Of a stretch of DNA of 64,000 bases, positions 45,130 through 56,752 are shown in pieces. The position numbers and the translations under genes were made by a program. Each line of letters begins with the position of its first letter. Within the stretch, counting starts at the first letter, position 1. Origin of the DNA: Triticum aestivum (Eukaryota; Streptophyta; Magnoliopsida; Poales; Poaceae); assembly GCF_018294505.1 (NCBI RefSeq), contig NC_057811.1, forward strand, positions 25,486,197 to 25,550,196, given 5' to 3'. The notes below the pieces were generated by a model. That model ran no database searches. It was not told the DNA's origin and was given only the letters and a program-made list of their open reading frames with translations.

Positions 45130-48100
45130 TTAGGTAGTACGACCCATTGTGCAAATCCTTGCTGACCACAAAAGGCCCTTCCCAAGGGGGGATAGCTTGT
45201 GCATATCCGTCTGATCCTGGATGAGTCGAAGCACCAAATCTCCTTCTTGAAAGGTTCTGGTTCTAACCCGGCGGCTATGATAACGACGCAGATCTTGCTG
45301 ATAAATCGCCGAACGGGCTGCCGCCATGTCACACTCCTCATCTAACAGGTCAAGAGCTTTCTGCCGTGCCTTCTCGTTATCCGCTTCAACATATGCCGCT
45401 ACACGAGGCGAGTCATGACGGATGTCACTAGGAAGAACCGCTTCCGCTCCATAAACCATGAAGAACGGTGTGTAGCCTGTCGATCTGTTGGGTGTGGTAT
45501 TGATGCTCCATAACACTGAAGATAACTCCTCAACCCAACAACCCGGCGTCCGCTGCAAAGGAACCATAAGCCGGGGTTTGATGCCTCTCAAGATCTCTTG
45601 ATTGGCCCTCTCCGCTTGACCATTTGACTGGGGGTGAGCCACTGATGACACGTCAAGCCGGATGTGCTCACGTTGACAGAACTCCTTCATGGTACCCTTT
45701 GACAGATTGGTACCATTGTCTGTTATAATGCTATGTGGAAAACCAAACCGGAAGATCACCTTTTTGATGAATTGAATTGCCGTGGCTGCATCACACTTAC
45801 TAACTGGCTCTGCCTCCACCCATTTTGTGAACTTATCAACTGCCACCAAAAGGTGGGTCTTCTTGTCCTTGGACCTCTTGAAAGGCCCAACCATATCCAG
45901 CCCCCAAGTTGCAAACGGCCAGGTGATTGGAATCATCCTCAATTCTTGAGCTGGTACATGAACACGCCATGAGAATTTTTGACAGCCATCACATCTTTTA
46001 ACCAAGTCCTCGACATCAGCATGAGCTGTCAACCAACAAAAATCATGACGAAACGCCTTAGCCACCATATATTTTGAACCGGCGTGGTGCTCACAATCTC
46101 CTTCGTGGATCTCACGCAAAATTTCACGGCCTTCCTCAGGAGATACACAGCGTTGAAACACCCCTGTCACACTGCAATGATGTAACTCTCCATTGATAAT
46201 AGTTATGGACTTGGACCGCCGGGTTATCTGTCTGGCCAAATTTTCATCCTCTGGTAACTCGCCCCGGTTTATATACGCCAGATACGGAACCGTCCAATCC
46301 GGGATAATACGTAAAGCTGCCACCAACTGAGCCTCCGGATCAGGAACAGCCAAATCCTCTTCACCATGGAGCTTGACGGACGGATTATGCAAAACGTCCA
46401 GGAAAACATTAGGTGGAACCGGTTTACGTTGGGAACCCAAGTGGCTTAAAGCGTCTGCCGCTTCATTCTTCCGCCGGTCCACATGATCCACCTGATAACC
46501 TTTGAAGTGACCTGCAACAATATCCACCTCACAACGATATGCTGCCATCAGTGGGTCCTTGGAATCCCAAGTGCCAGACACTTGTTGAGCCACCAGATCC
46601 GAGTCACCGAAGCATTTAACTCGGCTGAGATTCACCTCCTTAGCCATCCGTAGACCATGGAGTAAGGCCTCATATTTAGCTGCATTATTAGTGCAAGGGA
46701 ACATCAAACGTGGAACATAACAAAATTTATCACCTCGTGAGGAAGTTAACACGACTCCAGCCCCCGAGCCCTCCAATTGCCTGGACCCATCAAAATGAAT
46801 AGTCCAATAAGTGTGATCCAGCTTTTTTTTGCGCTTGTAATTCTGTCCAATCATTGATGAAATCCACAAGTGCCTGAGATTTGATCGCCGTTCGGGGTAT
46901 GTATTTCAACCCGTGAGGCCCGAGCTCGATAGCCTATTTAGCAATTCGACCAGTTGCCTCCCTATTCTGGATTATATCCCCCAAAGGAGCAGAGCTGACC
47001 ACCGTGATGGGATGACCTTGGAAATACTGCTTAAGCTTCCGGCTTGCCATGAAAACCCCATACACCAATTTTTGCCAATGCGGGTACCTCTGCTTGGATT
47101 CAATGAGTACCTCACTAATATAGTAAACCGGCCGCTGAACCGGATATTCCTTTCCTACCTCCTTGTGCTCCACCACAATAGCCACACTAACAGCCCGAGC
47201 GTTAGCTGCCACATATAGCAGCAACGGTTCTTTATCAACCGGAGCAGCGAGAATCGGCGGATTAGCTAGCTGCCGCTTTAAGTCCTCAAATGCTTCATTA
47301 GCGGCGTCACTCTAGACGAAGTTATCCGTTTTCTTCAGCATCTGATACAAAGGAATGGCCTTGTCGCCAAGACGACTGACAAACCGGCTCAACGCGGCAA
47401 TCTGGCCTGCCAGGCGTTGAACATCATTGATACACTTTGGTTTAGCCAAGGAGGTGATGGCCTTGATATTTTCTGGATTAGCTTCAATGCCCCTATTAGA
47501 CACCAAAAAACCCAAGAGCTTGCCTGCAGGTACACCAAAGACGCACTTGGCCGGATTAAGCATCATTTTATAAGCCCGTAGGTTATCAAAGGTTTCCTTT
47601 AAGTCATCAATCAATGTCTCCTTTTTCCTTGCTTTCACCACAATATCATCCACATAGGCGTGAACATTGCGGCCGATCTGTTTATGAAGACAATTCTGCA
47701 CACACCGTTGATAAGTTGCCTGTGCACTCTTGAGCCCGAAGGGCATGGACACATAGCAGAAGGCTCCAAAGGGAGTTATGAAGGCCGTCTTCTCCTGGTC
47801 CTTAACTGCCATCTTGATCTGATGATAACTAGAATATGCATCCAAAAAACTTAACCGCTCACAACCCACCGTAGCATCAATAATCTGATCAATACGGGGG
47901 AGGGCAAAAGGATCTGCCGGACAAGCTTTGTTGAGATCTGTGTAGTCCACACACATACGCCAAGTGCCATTCTTCTTGAGGACCAGCACCGGATTAGCCA
48001 ACCACTCAGGATGGAATACTTCAACGATAAATCCAGCCGCCAAGAGCCTGGCTACTTCTTCTCCAATAGCTTTGCGTCTTTCTTCATTGAACCGGCGGAG

Positions 48101-48238
48101 AAACTGCTTGACCGGTTTATACTTAGGATCAACCTTGAGGGTGTGCTCAGCGAGTTCTCTCGGTACACCAGGCATGTCAGAAGGCTTCCATGTAAAGATG
48201 TCCCGATTCTCACGGATGAACTCGATGAGCGCGCTTTC
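45130..48238 (-). pseudogene. pol: Tat-2 pol: RT, RNase H, second RNase H, integrase
   Basis: The order is as in Tat-1. RT keeps YVDD (HAYVDDIVVK, about 47655) but has FLDAYSSYHQIKM with Ser in place of Gly. RNase H and the second RNase H (YWTIHFDGSRQLEGSGAGV) follow. Integrase has an HHCC finger (HEGDCEHHAG...CDGC), GLDMVGPF, ITDNGTNLSKG and NGQAERANQE. Breaks: a stop at 47312 (Trp codon changed), a stop at 46934, a frameshift near 46835 and a frameshift near 45190 close to the C-terminus. The single long frame 45130-46869 carries the second RNase H and integrase without stops. Confidence 0.9.
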
Positions 48239-48574
48239 CTATTTCGGATCCAAGTTAGCGCTGATGCTAAACTGCTTGAATGAATCGCCCGACACGAAGT
48301 CAACAAGTTTAGTCTCATCAGCCGATTTAAACTTCAGGGCCGGATCATGCTCCGTAGTTGGTTTCTTCAACAAAGTCATATCTGCCGGATCAACATTGTC
48401 TTTGTAAAACTTCAACTCCTCTGTTGCACAAACCGACTCAGCATAAGCCGCATCACCTTCCTCACACTCCAGAGCAATCATGCGGCTTCCATGCATGGTT
48501 ATAGTTCCCTTGTGACCCGGCATCTTGAGCTGTAAATAGACATAACAAGGCCGTGCCATAAACTTGGCATAAAC
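48239..48574 (-). pseudogene. Tat-2 protease C-terminal remnant ending in UAG
   Basis: Reads YAKFMARPCYVYLQLKMPG through EELKFYKDNVDPADM to NLDPK, then UAG at 48239-48241, then RT in the same frame. This UAG aligns with the one at 26338-26340 in Tat-1. The catalytic DGG part of the protease is missing because the deletion joint at 48574/48575 cuts it off. Confidence 0.82.
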
Positions 48575-48837
48575 TGTCGTGGAATTGTCACGGCAGATGT
48601 CCTAGTGTGAGGACTTAGTCGTGAGGCCAACGCATCTATGTAGTAGCTCGAGAGGGGTTGATCGGGACGAGAGACGTGACACACAAGACAAGGACTTAGA
48701 CAGCTTCGGGCCCCAGGAAACATCATCCAGTAACAACCCTACAAGCTATTTGTGGCTAGGTCTCATTACGCTCATGAGGGAGACGCCGTAAATCCGGCTC
48801 TCCTCTAGTTGTGTCTAGCCCTAGAGATTGTTTCTTG
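48575..48837 (-). repeat. 263-bp LTR fragment of a third, related element inside Tat-2
   Basis: Starts tgtcgtggaattgtcacgg like the Tat-1 LTR but diverges from both Tat LTRs after about 45 bp (gaggccaacgcatctatg, then ctcgagaggggttgatcgg). Its outer terminus abuts Tat-2 protease sequence (gcataaac before it). Its inner side fades into Tat-2 gag at about 48838. It occupies the place of about 2 kb of gag and protease relative to Tat-1 (about 26670-28690). Confidence 0.75.
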
Positions 48838-49729
48838 CCCTTGGGGTGTTAAAGAGATTTCTAGCGTCATAAACCGACGGCAGGCGAGATCGGTGCCTCC
48901 TCTTCAGGACTTCGTTCGACGCACTCTGATCCAGCATAATCCAGTAAGCTTGTGCATCCAAAGCGGACCGCTCCGTGGCTATCCTGGTATCCTCAGCTGC
49001 TAAGTCGGCTTTTGCCTGGGTGATCTGATCTTTCACTTTCGCAACTTCCGCATTATGTGCATCCTGATCCGCCGGGTTAACCTCCACCATCAGCGTTGCC
49101 AACACATCAAACAAATCAGATAGAACCTGAGCTAGCGGTCGTACAGGGCCTCCTGCTCCAGCCGCTGCCGCCGCTGCTGACCCAGAAATCATCGCCGCTG
49201 TGGTTGAAGAGTGGAGCGCTGGTTGCGTGCTGGCCATGAAGATCGCCACCCGGTTTGGCAAATCAAAGGGGTCCGGAATACTATCGCCATCGAAACAGCC
49301 CCCAATCCGGCCATCTTGTAACTGATATAACCACTCGGTCTCTCCAGTCGATGACTCGTCGCCGGAATAAACGATGGTCTCACCACCAGATTCCGATATA
49401 TCCTCAGATTCACCTCCATGGATAACTCCCACGAAGGCACGCTTCATGACAGGCTTGACCCGGGCAGATCTCGCACGTTGAGCCATCTCGACGGGGTCGG
49501 TGTAGATGTCCGGCTCAGGGCCCGGTTCACCGATCTTGCCAATGAAAACATGTATGCCACCAAAGGGGACCCCGTACCCGTACTCGATTGAGCCGGCCTC
49601 CGGGCCCCAGCCTGCATCGTCGATGTAGAGCTTGCCGCGACGACTCTTGGTCATCCGGCCCACAGCGTAACCCTTGAGTCCTTCGAAGCTGCCCTCCAAG
49701 AACTTGAAACCATCGTGCGATAGCCCCAT
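48838..49729 (-). pseudogene. gag: Tat-2 gag N-terminal part, truncated
   Basis: An ATG at 49729, within the primer-site region, opens MGLSHDGFKFLEGSFEGLKG and MTKSRRGKLYIDDAGWG. A Glu/Ser-rich linker, an alanine stretch (GSAAAAAAGAGG) and a coiled coil (AEVAKVKDQITQAKADLAAE) follow, ending near VYDARNLFNTP. The frame is open through about 300 codons, better preserved than in Tat-1, but the capsid-like core and C/H motif are deleted. Confidence 0.82.
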
Positions 49730-49742
49730 GGTGGGCGCCAAC

Positions 49743-50267
49743 TGTCGTGGTTTTGTCACGGCAGATGTCCTAGAGAAAGGACTTAGTCATGGAGCCATCG
49801 CTACGGGTTAGCTTGAAGGGGTTAAAGCGGACAAGGGACGCAAGAGAGTTTTATACTAGTTCGGCCCCTTCGACGAAGGTAAAAGCCTACGTCTAGTTGT
49901 GATGGAATTAATGGGGTATCGATGACCAGGGAGCGAATACGCTTTGCCTGAGTCTCGAGTTGTTGTTTGTTGTCCCTGAACCGCCGCCGGGTCGTCCCCT
50001 TATATACATGGGTTGACGCCCGTCGGTTTACAGACTCTGAGGCCGGCTCATAATCGTGTTCGGCTCAGTCTCAGCTACGCATATCTTACAACACAAGTTT
50101 ACATCTCAATGCCGGTTTGTGTCTACATGCCTTAAACCGGCTTTGGGCCCTGGGCCTTCATGAAGCGTCACCGTCTGTCTTCATGGGCTTCAGATACAGA
50201 TGAACTACTTATGAAGTTAACCCGGCCTCTCCTGGCCGGTTTACGCCCAGTGGTAATATCCCCAACA
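49743..50267 (-). repeat. Tat-2 5' LTR (right)
   Basis: 525 bp, followed by CCATC. The primer-binding site lies on its inner side at about 49728-49742 (minus GTTGGCGCCCACC). Confidence 0.93.
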
Positions 50268-50528
50268 CCATCCTTGTTATCCGCCAAATACTTGGGGCAG
50301 TTCTGCTTCCAGTGACCAGTCCCTTTGCAGTAGAAGCACTTAGTTTCAGGCTTAGGTCCAGACTTGGGCTTCTTCACTTGAGCAGCAACTTGCTTGCCGT
50401 TCTTCTTGAAGTTCCACTTCTTCCCTTTGCCCTTTTCTTGAAACTAGTGGTCTTGTTAACCATCAACACTTGATGCTTTTCTTGATTTCTACATTCGTCG
50501 ATTTCAGCATCACGAAGAGCTTGGGAAT
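50268..50528 (-). pseudogene. gag: Copia gag zinc-knuckle relic (5' part, split by Tat-2)
   Basis: Minus-strand KPETKCFYCKGTGHWKQNC is an intact CCHC knuckle; a lysine-rich stretch precedes it and KYLADNKDG follows, up to the Tat-2 target site. With 38191-38655 it forms one old BARE/Angela-type fragment. It is cut on its right by the LTR of the Maximus-type element at 50529. Confidence 0.85.
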
Positions 50529-52036
50529 TGAAAGTGCATTATATCGACTAGAGGGGGGTGAATAGGCGATTTTTATGAATTCTTCACTGAGGAATTTGCT
50601 AGTGAGGAAATTCCTTAGCGAAGAACTACTTGCAGCAGAATAAGTACTCAAAAGTATGCATAGCAGAACACAAGCACGGTCATCATGATGAAATGAAGAC
50701 AAGCACAGAGTACAGAAAGCGTAAACACAGGATAGCATAGGATGAAGACAAACAGACTGAAGATATTGAACTGAGGAAATTGAGAAAGTCTTCAGTCAAA
50801 GTCTTCAAACACAGATATGAACAAGTGCACAACACAATTATGAGGAAATGAAAGAGTTGAGGAAATAGAACCAGGTGGCTTGGTGAAGACAATGATTTGG
50901 TAGACTAGTTCCAACTGTTGTCTCAGTTGTACATCTGGTTGGAGCGGCTAGGTATTTAAACCTGAGGACACACAGTCCCGGACACACAGTCCTCACCGTA
51001 TTCTCCTTGAGCTAAGGTCACACAGACCTTGCCCAATCACTCGTGGTAAGTCTTCAGGTGACTTCCGAACCTTCACAAACTCGGTCACTCGGCGATCCAC
51101 AATTCCTCTTGGATGCTCTAGACCATGACGCCTAACCGTCTGGAAAAGCACAGTCTTCAAAGGTAACAAGCGTCGGATCCACGCAGGATCAATCTCTTCA
51201 GTGATGCTCAATCACTTTGGGTTTGTAGGTGTTTGGGTTTGGGTTTTACTCACTTGATGATTTTCGCTCAAAGTCCTCGGAGGATGGGATGCTCTCAAAT
51301 GACAAGTGTCAGTTTCTCTCGGAGCAGCCAACCAGCTAGTGGTTGTAGGGGGCGGCTATTTATAGCCTAGGGAGCAGCCTGACATGATAAGACATAAATG
51401 CCCTTCAATGATATGACCGTTAGGTGGGTAGATATTTTGGGACAGCTGGCGCATAGAACAGCAACGGTCGGAAATTTGAGTATCAAATTCCTCAGGGCTA
51501 TCACATTCCTCACTGTGTAGGCAATCCGCACTGGCGAATTCCTAACTCCTCAGTCAGAACAAATTCCTCAGAGACCAGAAGAACTTCGTCTCTGTCACTG
51601 AAGAATATGACTAAACTATATGAGATTTCCAATGGCTTCACTCGAAGGGATTGGTAGGTGTAGGATTTTGAGTTGAGCATCACATGGAAATTTTTCCTTA
51701 GTATTTCCTTGACCCCCTTTAACAGTAGGGTGTTTCCTATGACTCAAGAAAGCGAAAATGAAACTACGAACACAAAAGTCTTCACGCTTCATGTTCCTCA
51801 AATGAATACCAAGTCTTCAAGGTCACACCAGTTTCTTCACTTTCAAAGTCTTCGGAAAGTCTTCAGAAATCCAAAGTCTTCAGTCGAAGAACTTCATTTT
51901 TAGGGGTCGACTTTCTCTGTAAATATCAAACTCCTCATAGACTTATAGACCTGTTTACACTCATAAACACATTAGTCCCTTAACCTATAAGTCTTCAATA
52001 CACCAAAATCACTAAGGGGCACTAGATGCACTTACA
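50529..52036 (-). repeat. Maximus-type 3' LTR (1,508 bp)
   Basis: Plus-strand limits tgaaagtgcattatatc and gatgcacttaca. The right limit is set by the minus-strand polypurine tract CCAAAAAGGGGGAGAT at about 52037-52055. The words gaggaattt, cttcag and tcctca are strikingly repeated. Confidence 0.88.
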
Positions 52037-52554
52037 ATCTCCCCCTTTTTGGTGATTGATGACAATATAGGTTAAGTTTTCAACGGGGATAAACATATGA
52101 AGTGTAAATACTGATATTGAGGAATTTGATTGCAAGATATAGAAGAACTCCCCCTGAAGATGTGCATAGTGAGGAATTTGCTTTTGAAGCAATGCACACT
52201 TGAAGAGTAAAATCATGGAGATCTCCCCCTATATCTTGTAATTCATACACGCATTTGACATAATATATGAAGAATTTGAAATGCATGATGAAATATGGTG
52301 ACTGATGTAATTCAGCATGCGTGCAATAACATTAACGAGGAATAAGCATGCAGAAGAAACAACAAAAGTATCAGGCCACCATAGAGTTTAAGTTTACAAC
52401 TCGATCCAACAAAGTCATCAGAAGAATGAGAGTTGTAACTTAGAAAAAAACGCCCATATAGATAGACCCGCTTGGAGACTAACTCAAATTTCTCCCCCTT
52501 TGTCATCGAATGACCAAAAGGTTCGAAAATGAGGACTAACGCCCCTGAAGAATA

Positions 52555-55500
52555 TCAAGTTGATGAAGGAGTGCCAGCGTTGTTGGGGTCGTTTGTTGAT
52601 GTAGGGCCTGTCGCAGTGTCGTCCAAGTCTTCATGCTCGTCGGTGTCACGCGATGAAGAATAGGAGCTGGCCACCAAGGATGGAACCTTGACCTTCTTGT
52701 ATTTCTTTGGTGGAGGTGCAGACCAGTCAAAGTCCTCCTTGATACCCATTTTCTTCAGATCTTCTGCGCTATAAATGTGCGACAGAACAACCCAGGTGCG
52801 GTTGAGGGTTTCATGAAGGTAGTAATGGTTTTTCTTCACTGCATTGTGGGTAGCAGTCATGTTGTGAAGAATTGAACCAAACTGACGCTTGACCCATTTG
52901 TGATTGCGATCAACCTTCTAGTGAAGACCGAGGAGAAGCTCATGGTCAGTCATCACCCTGGGAGCTGTGCCTTGAGGATTTGGTTTGGTTGCGTTGGCGG
53001 CAGAGTCATGGGTGGCAGAGTCATCATTGGTGGAGTAGGATGCAGCCTTGCGAAATTGACCATCCAATGGACGAATGCCTTCATCAATAACAGCAGTAGC
53101 CTTGCCCTTTTCATCAGCTGAGGAAAATGTCTGTTTGAGGACTTCAATCGGGAGCAAGTAGCTGCAATGGTTCAGTGTATCAGCTTTGTAGTTGAGTGAA
53201 GACCTTGTTCTGATGAATCTCATAATCCATGGAGCATAAGGCTTCAACTCAAACGGTGACATTGCGACATTGGCCAGAGTCCTCATGAAGAAATCATGGA
53301 AGTTGACGGGAACGCCATGAATGATATTGAAAAGCAGATTCTTCATGATGCCAACGACTTCTTCTTCATTCGAGTCGTGGCCCTTGATAGGACTCAATGT
53401 CTTCATCAGAATGCGATAGACAGTCCAAGGCACATATAACAATTCCTTCACAAGGAATTTAGTTCTTGGGGCCTGACCTGGCTTCAATGGCTTCATCAGC
53501 ACTTGCATATAGTGATCTGTAAGCAAAGGTTCACTGTAGACGCAACGAGCAGCTTCAAGGGGAGGACTGAGAGGCAAAGCACAAAGCAATTCAGTAGCTG
53601 GTGCCTTGTGGTGAGTATTTTCAGACATCCAGTCTAGCACCCATGAATTCACATCTTCAGAGTCTCCGGTGATGTGCAGAGTTGCATAAAATTGAAGAAT
53701 GAGCTCTTCATTCCAATCACATATATCAGTGCAGAAATTTAACAGTCCAGCGTCGTAAAGAACACTGAGGACTAGCACGAAGCATGGCAGAGATTCCATA
53801 TCCACGTGAGGAATGTGCTCATGATCGAAGACTTTGTCTTTGTTGAACAGCACTGAGGAATAAAAATTTGCCTGGCTGGCAGTTCAGAAACGCCTCTTCC
53901 TAATGCGAGCAGAGTCATAGGGGTTGTAATCAGTGAAGAATACGTGCTCGCCGAAGAAATCATTAGCCTTGAATTTTTGCTTCCTTGAGAATGGATCCTT
54001 TGGCTTGGGCAGAGGAGTGTCAGTCAGTTGCATTACAACCTCAGGAATCGCAATCTCAGGTTCTTTAGGCTGAGGAATTTCTGGTTCCTCTTCAGTGGCA
54101 GCCTGGGTCTTCAATTCTTCATTTTCATTTTCTTCAGCACTAGTGGCTGGAATTTCTTCATGAGCTTCATCAGTTCCCATTTGAACTGTAGTTGCTGGGG
54201 ACTGAGGAATTTCTTGCAATGGTGTGAAGAGTGGAGAGTTGGGGTGCTGACTTCCCAAAAGTCATCATTCATCACTGGTGTGGTACAGCCAATGTCCACG
54301 TCTTCATCTTCTATTTCTTCAACGCCGGCCTCTTCAGCAGTAAACTGAGGCATAGGCGAGGAAAATGTGGGAGTTGAAGGGATTTTATCCACTTCAATTT
54401 CTTCATCCATCTGCTCTGACGAAGCAGCAGAAGGATTTTCTTCATCAGATCTGCTAGGGATCACATATTCTTCATCAAAAGGGACGATTTCCTTTGATGG
54501 CATGGAGGAAACAGGAACAACATCAATTGGATTAGCAAATGAGCTTGTCAATTTCTTCATCTTCTTCGGTGCTGAAGAATCTGAAGGAGCTGATGCTTTC
54601 CTTTTCTTCACTACTGCACGCTCTGCAGCCTTGGTCTTCTTCACATCTGATGCAGATGGAAGAATTGGAGTTGGGGTAGGCGCAGGAGGAGCAGAGGAAT
54701 GTGGTTGATTTTCTTCAGGCACAACTGATACAGTTGCCCTGACCTCTTCATTTTCTTCAGGCGCACCACTAGTGGATGCCCTGGCAATTTCATCAGCGGC
54801 TGGAATGCAGTCATCAGCCCTGGAACTCACATTTTCTTCAGCAGCCTGAATGTCATCAGCGGTGCTGGCATGTTCTTCAGTTGGCTGAGCAGATGCTTCA
54901 GCCTGAGGGATTTCTTATTGCAATGGGGTTGCAACATTGGAGGTGAACTTCTCAGTCAGTTTAACAAACCTGACCTTGGCTCCTTTCCAATCAGCATAGT
55001 AAGCACTGAAATCATCACTGAGGACTTTGATTTCAGACTGGATCTTCACAAGTTCATCAGTTGTCATAGAGAAAAGGTTGTTCTTCAGGAATTTCTCCTT
55101 CCTGTACTGCCCTTTCTTGAGCTGCCTGGCCTTCTCAAATTTCCATTTCTCTTCTTGGATGAAGGCAGTCAGCATATGACTTTGGCCAGGAGTCAGCTTG
55201 AAGTTAGGCATAGGAGTGTTTGGGTCCTTGTGCCAGAGATCAATGTAATCGAGGATCAACTTTGGATCCAAAAGCAGAGGCACATTTGTGCCCTTGGCTC
55301 TAGCGGCCCTGACTTGCCTATCTCTGATGATTTCAACAAGTTCTTCATCATCAGCTTCATCTTCTTCAGACGGCACTTGGAAGGCGACCTGCTTCTTGTG
55401 AGGACTTGGGCTAGAGCCTCGTCCAGTAGTGGTCTTTGTCTTCAGTAGAGAGGGTCCTGTTGAAGAATTTGGTGTAGCTGAGGAACTAGCTGAAGCTCCT

Positions 55501-56181
55501 GAGGCAATAGAGATGCATGTAGTCCTTTGGCACGTGGCAAGTTGCACAGGTGCTGAGGATTTGGTCGGAGCAGCTGAGGACTTTGGAGGAGCAGGAGCAG
55601 CGTGAGGACATTGACGGTGAAGCACTTGGCTTACGCGCAGGCTTCTTTGCCATGGATTTCTTCGGCTTGACAGAGACCTCAGCGGCAGCAGCGGAGTATT
55701 CATTGAATTTCCTCACTGCTTCTCTAGCTTGTTTAGCCAGCTTGGCCTGGCGCTTGGCCCATCCATCAGGATAATCTTCACCACGCTTGAGGCTGGTGAG
55801 ATCAGCTTCTTGGCCAGGTGCCAACGGAGGTCTTGAGCATGGAGGATTGAGTGCGAATTTCTTCATGTACTTGGGAGTCACATATCTGTACTCCCTCCAC
55901 TCTCTTGCCCATCTCCTCTCTATCTTCTGAATGCGCACCTTGCGCTGATTTTTATCTTCCTCAGGGGGTGTGCAGTACCCAGCATAGATGTCCTCAGGGA
56001 TTTCAAATGCAGTGTTGATCTCAGGCCTCTTTCCTCCTTTCTGTGGCTTCTTTCCATCAGCCATTTTCTTCAGATGAGGAATTTGAACAATTGAATTCTC
56101 TGAAGAAGTATGCAACCTTTCTTCGAGGAACGCTGCAAATGAGTTAAGTTGATGAGAACCTAGTGATTCAGCAGCGGACAT
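52555..56181 (-). pseudogene. Envelope-like ORF of the Maximus-type element
   Basis: From an ATG at about 56181 the minus strand reads MSAAESLGSHQLNSF, then a basic N-terminal part (RRWAREWREYRYVTPKYMKK), a Ser/Pro/Lys-rich region, a coiled-coil part (FIQEEKWKFEKARQLKKGQY), and a long acidic Glu/Pro-rich region. A globular C-terminal domain follows (SSVLFNKDKVFDHEHIPHVD ... YAPWIMRFIRTRSSLNYKAD), ending in an acidic tail. No clear signal peptide or membrane span is visible, so 'envelope-like' refers only to position after pol. Breaks: frameshifts near 55600 and 54245, stops at about 54915, 53884 and 52918; the frame resumes in register after each stop. Function unproven in any such element. 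Confidence 0.7.
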
Positions 56182-56744
56182 GAGTACCTGTGAACAGAGT
56201 ATAGTTGCGAGGAAGTTGAAGAGGTCATATGCGTTCTCAGAAGATTTTTCAAAAAGAACAAGTTTGAGGAATTTGACCAGATGAGTCTTGAAGAATTTCA
56301 CTAAGCATTCTTTGTCTTAGGTTCCAGAGTTGTATAGATCGAAGATCCACACAACTGAGGAATCTTGAAGAAAAATTATTGCTTAGAGAAACGAATCAAG
56401 AATAGATGACATGTGAGGTGCTTAGTGTGTGAAATCATTTGAATCAGGGAGTTCAGTAAAAGTAACTTTTAATTACCCCGAACGAAGAACACGATGAACT
56501 GTGAGGTAGAGATGAGAAGTTCGTCTGTGCAGATCTTCCACGCCCTAACTCGGTGGAGGAAGACAGCTACGGCGGCGGCAGAGTGAAGATTTCCGCGGCC
56601 GGCGCAAGTACGGCAGCGACGAGGCCGAGACAGTGAAGCTCTTCCTCACCGGCGACGATGAAGTAGCGGCGGCGCTAGGGTTTGAGAAGCTCGAGCTGGA
56701 GAGAGGTCGAGCGGAGTAAAGGAAGTCAGGAAGGGGAGAGGGGG

Positions 56745-56752
56745 TATTTATA
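56745..56752 (-). promoter_or_regulatory. Internal TATAAATA promoter before the envelope-like ORF
   Basis: Minus-strand TATAAATA, followed downstream by a CT-rich stretch and aaaccctagcgccgccgc, a typical grass 5' UTR. A possible 5'-UTR intron runs from a GTAATT donor (56476) to a TTCACAG acceptor (56188), placing the second exon just before the ATG at 56181. The segment between 56753 and 57467 is otherwise AT-rich spacer. Confidence 0.5.

Larger units (their letters stand above)
38656..50267 (-). mobile_element. Tat-2: Tat-clade Ty3/gypsy retrotransposon with gag replaced in part (11.6 kb)
   Basis: Two 525-bp LTRs (tgtcgtggttttgtcacgg...atccccaaca) and target duplication CCATC (38651-38655, 50268-50272). 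Same organisation as Tat-1 on the same strand: gag-pol minus, antisense accessory gene plus, repeat block between. It is clearly a diverged relative rather than a duplicate. About 2 kb covering the gag core is missing and a 263-bp piece of a third LTR type sits at the joint. By eye about 14 of 525 LTR positions differ, roughly 1 million years at 1.3e-8 per site per year. It is older than Tat-1 by this measure. Confidence 0.92.
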
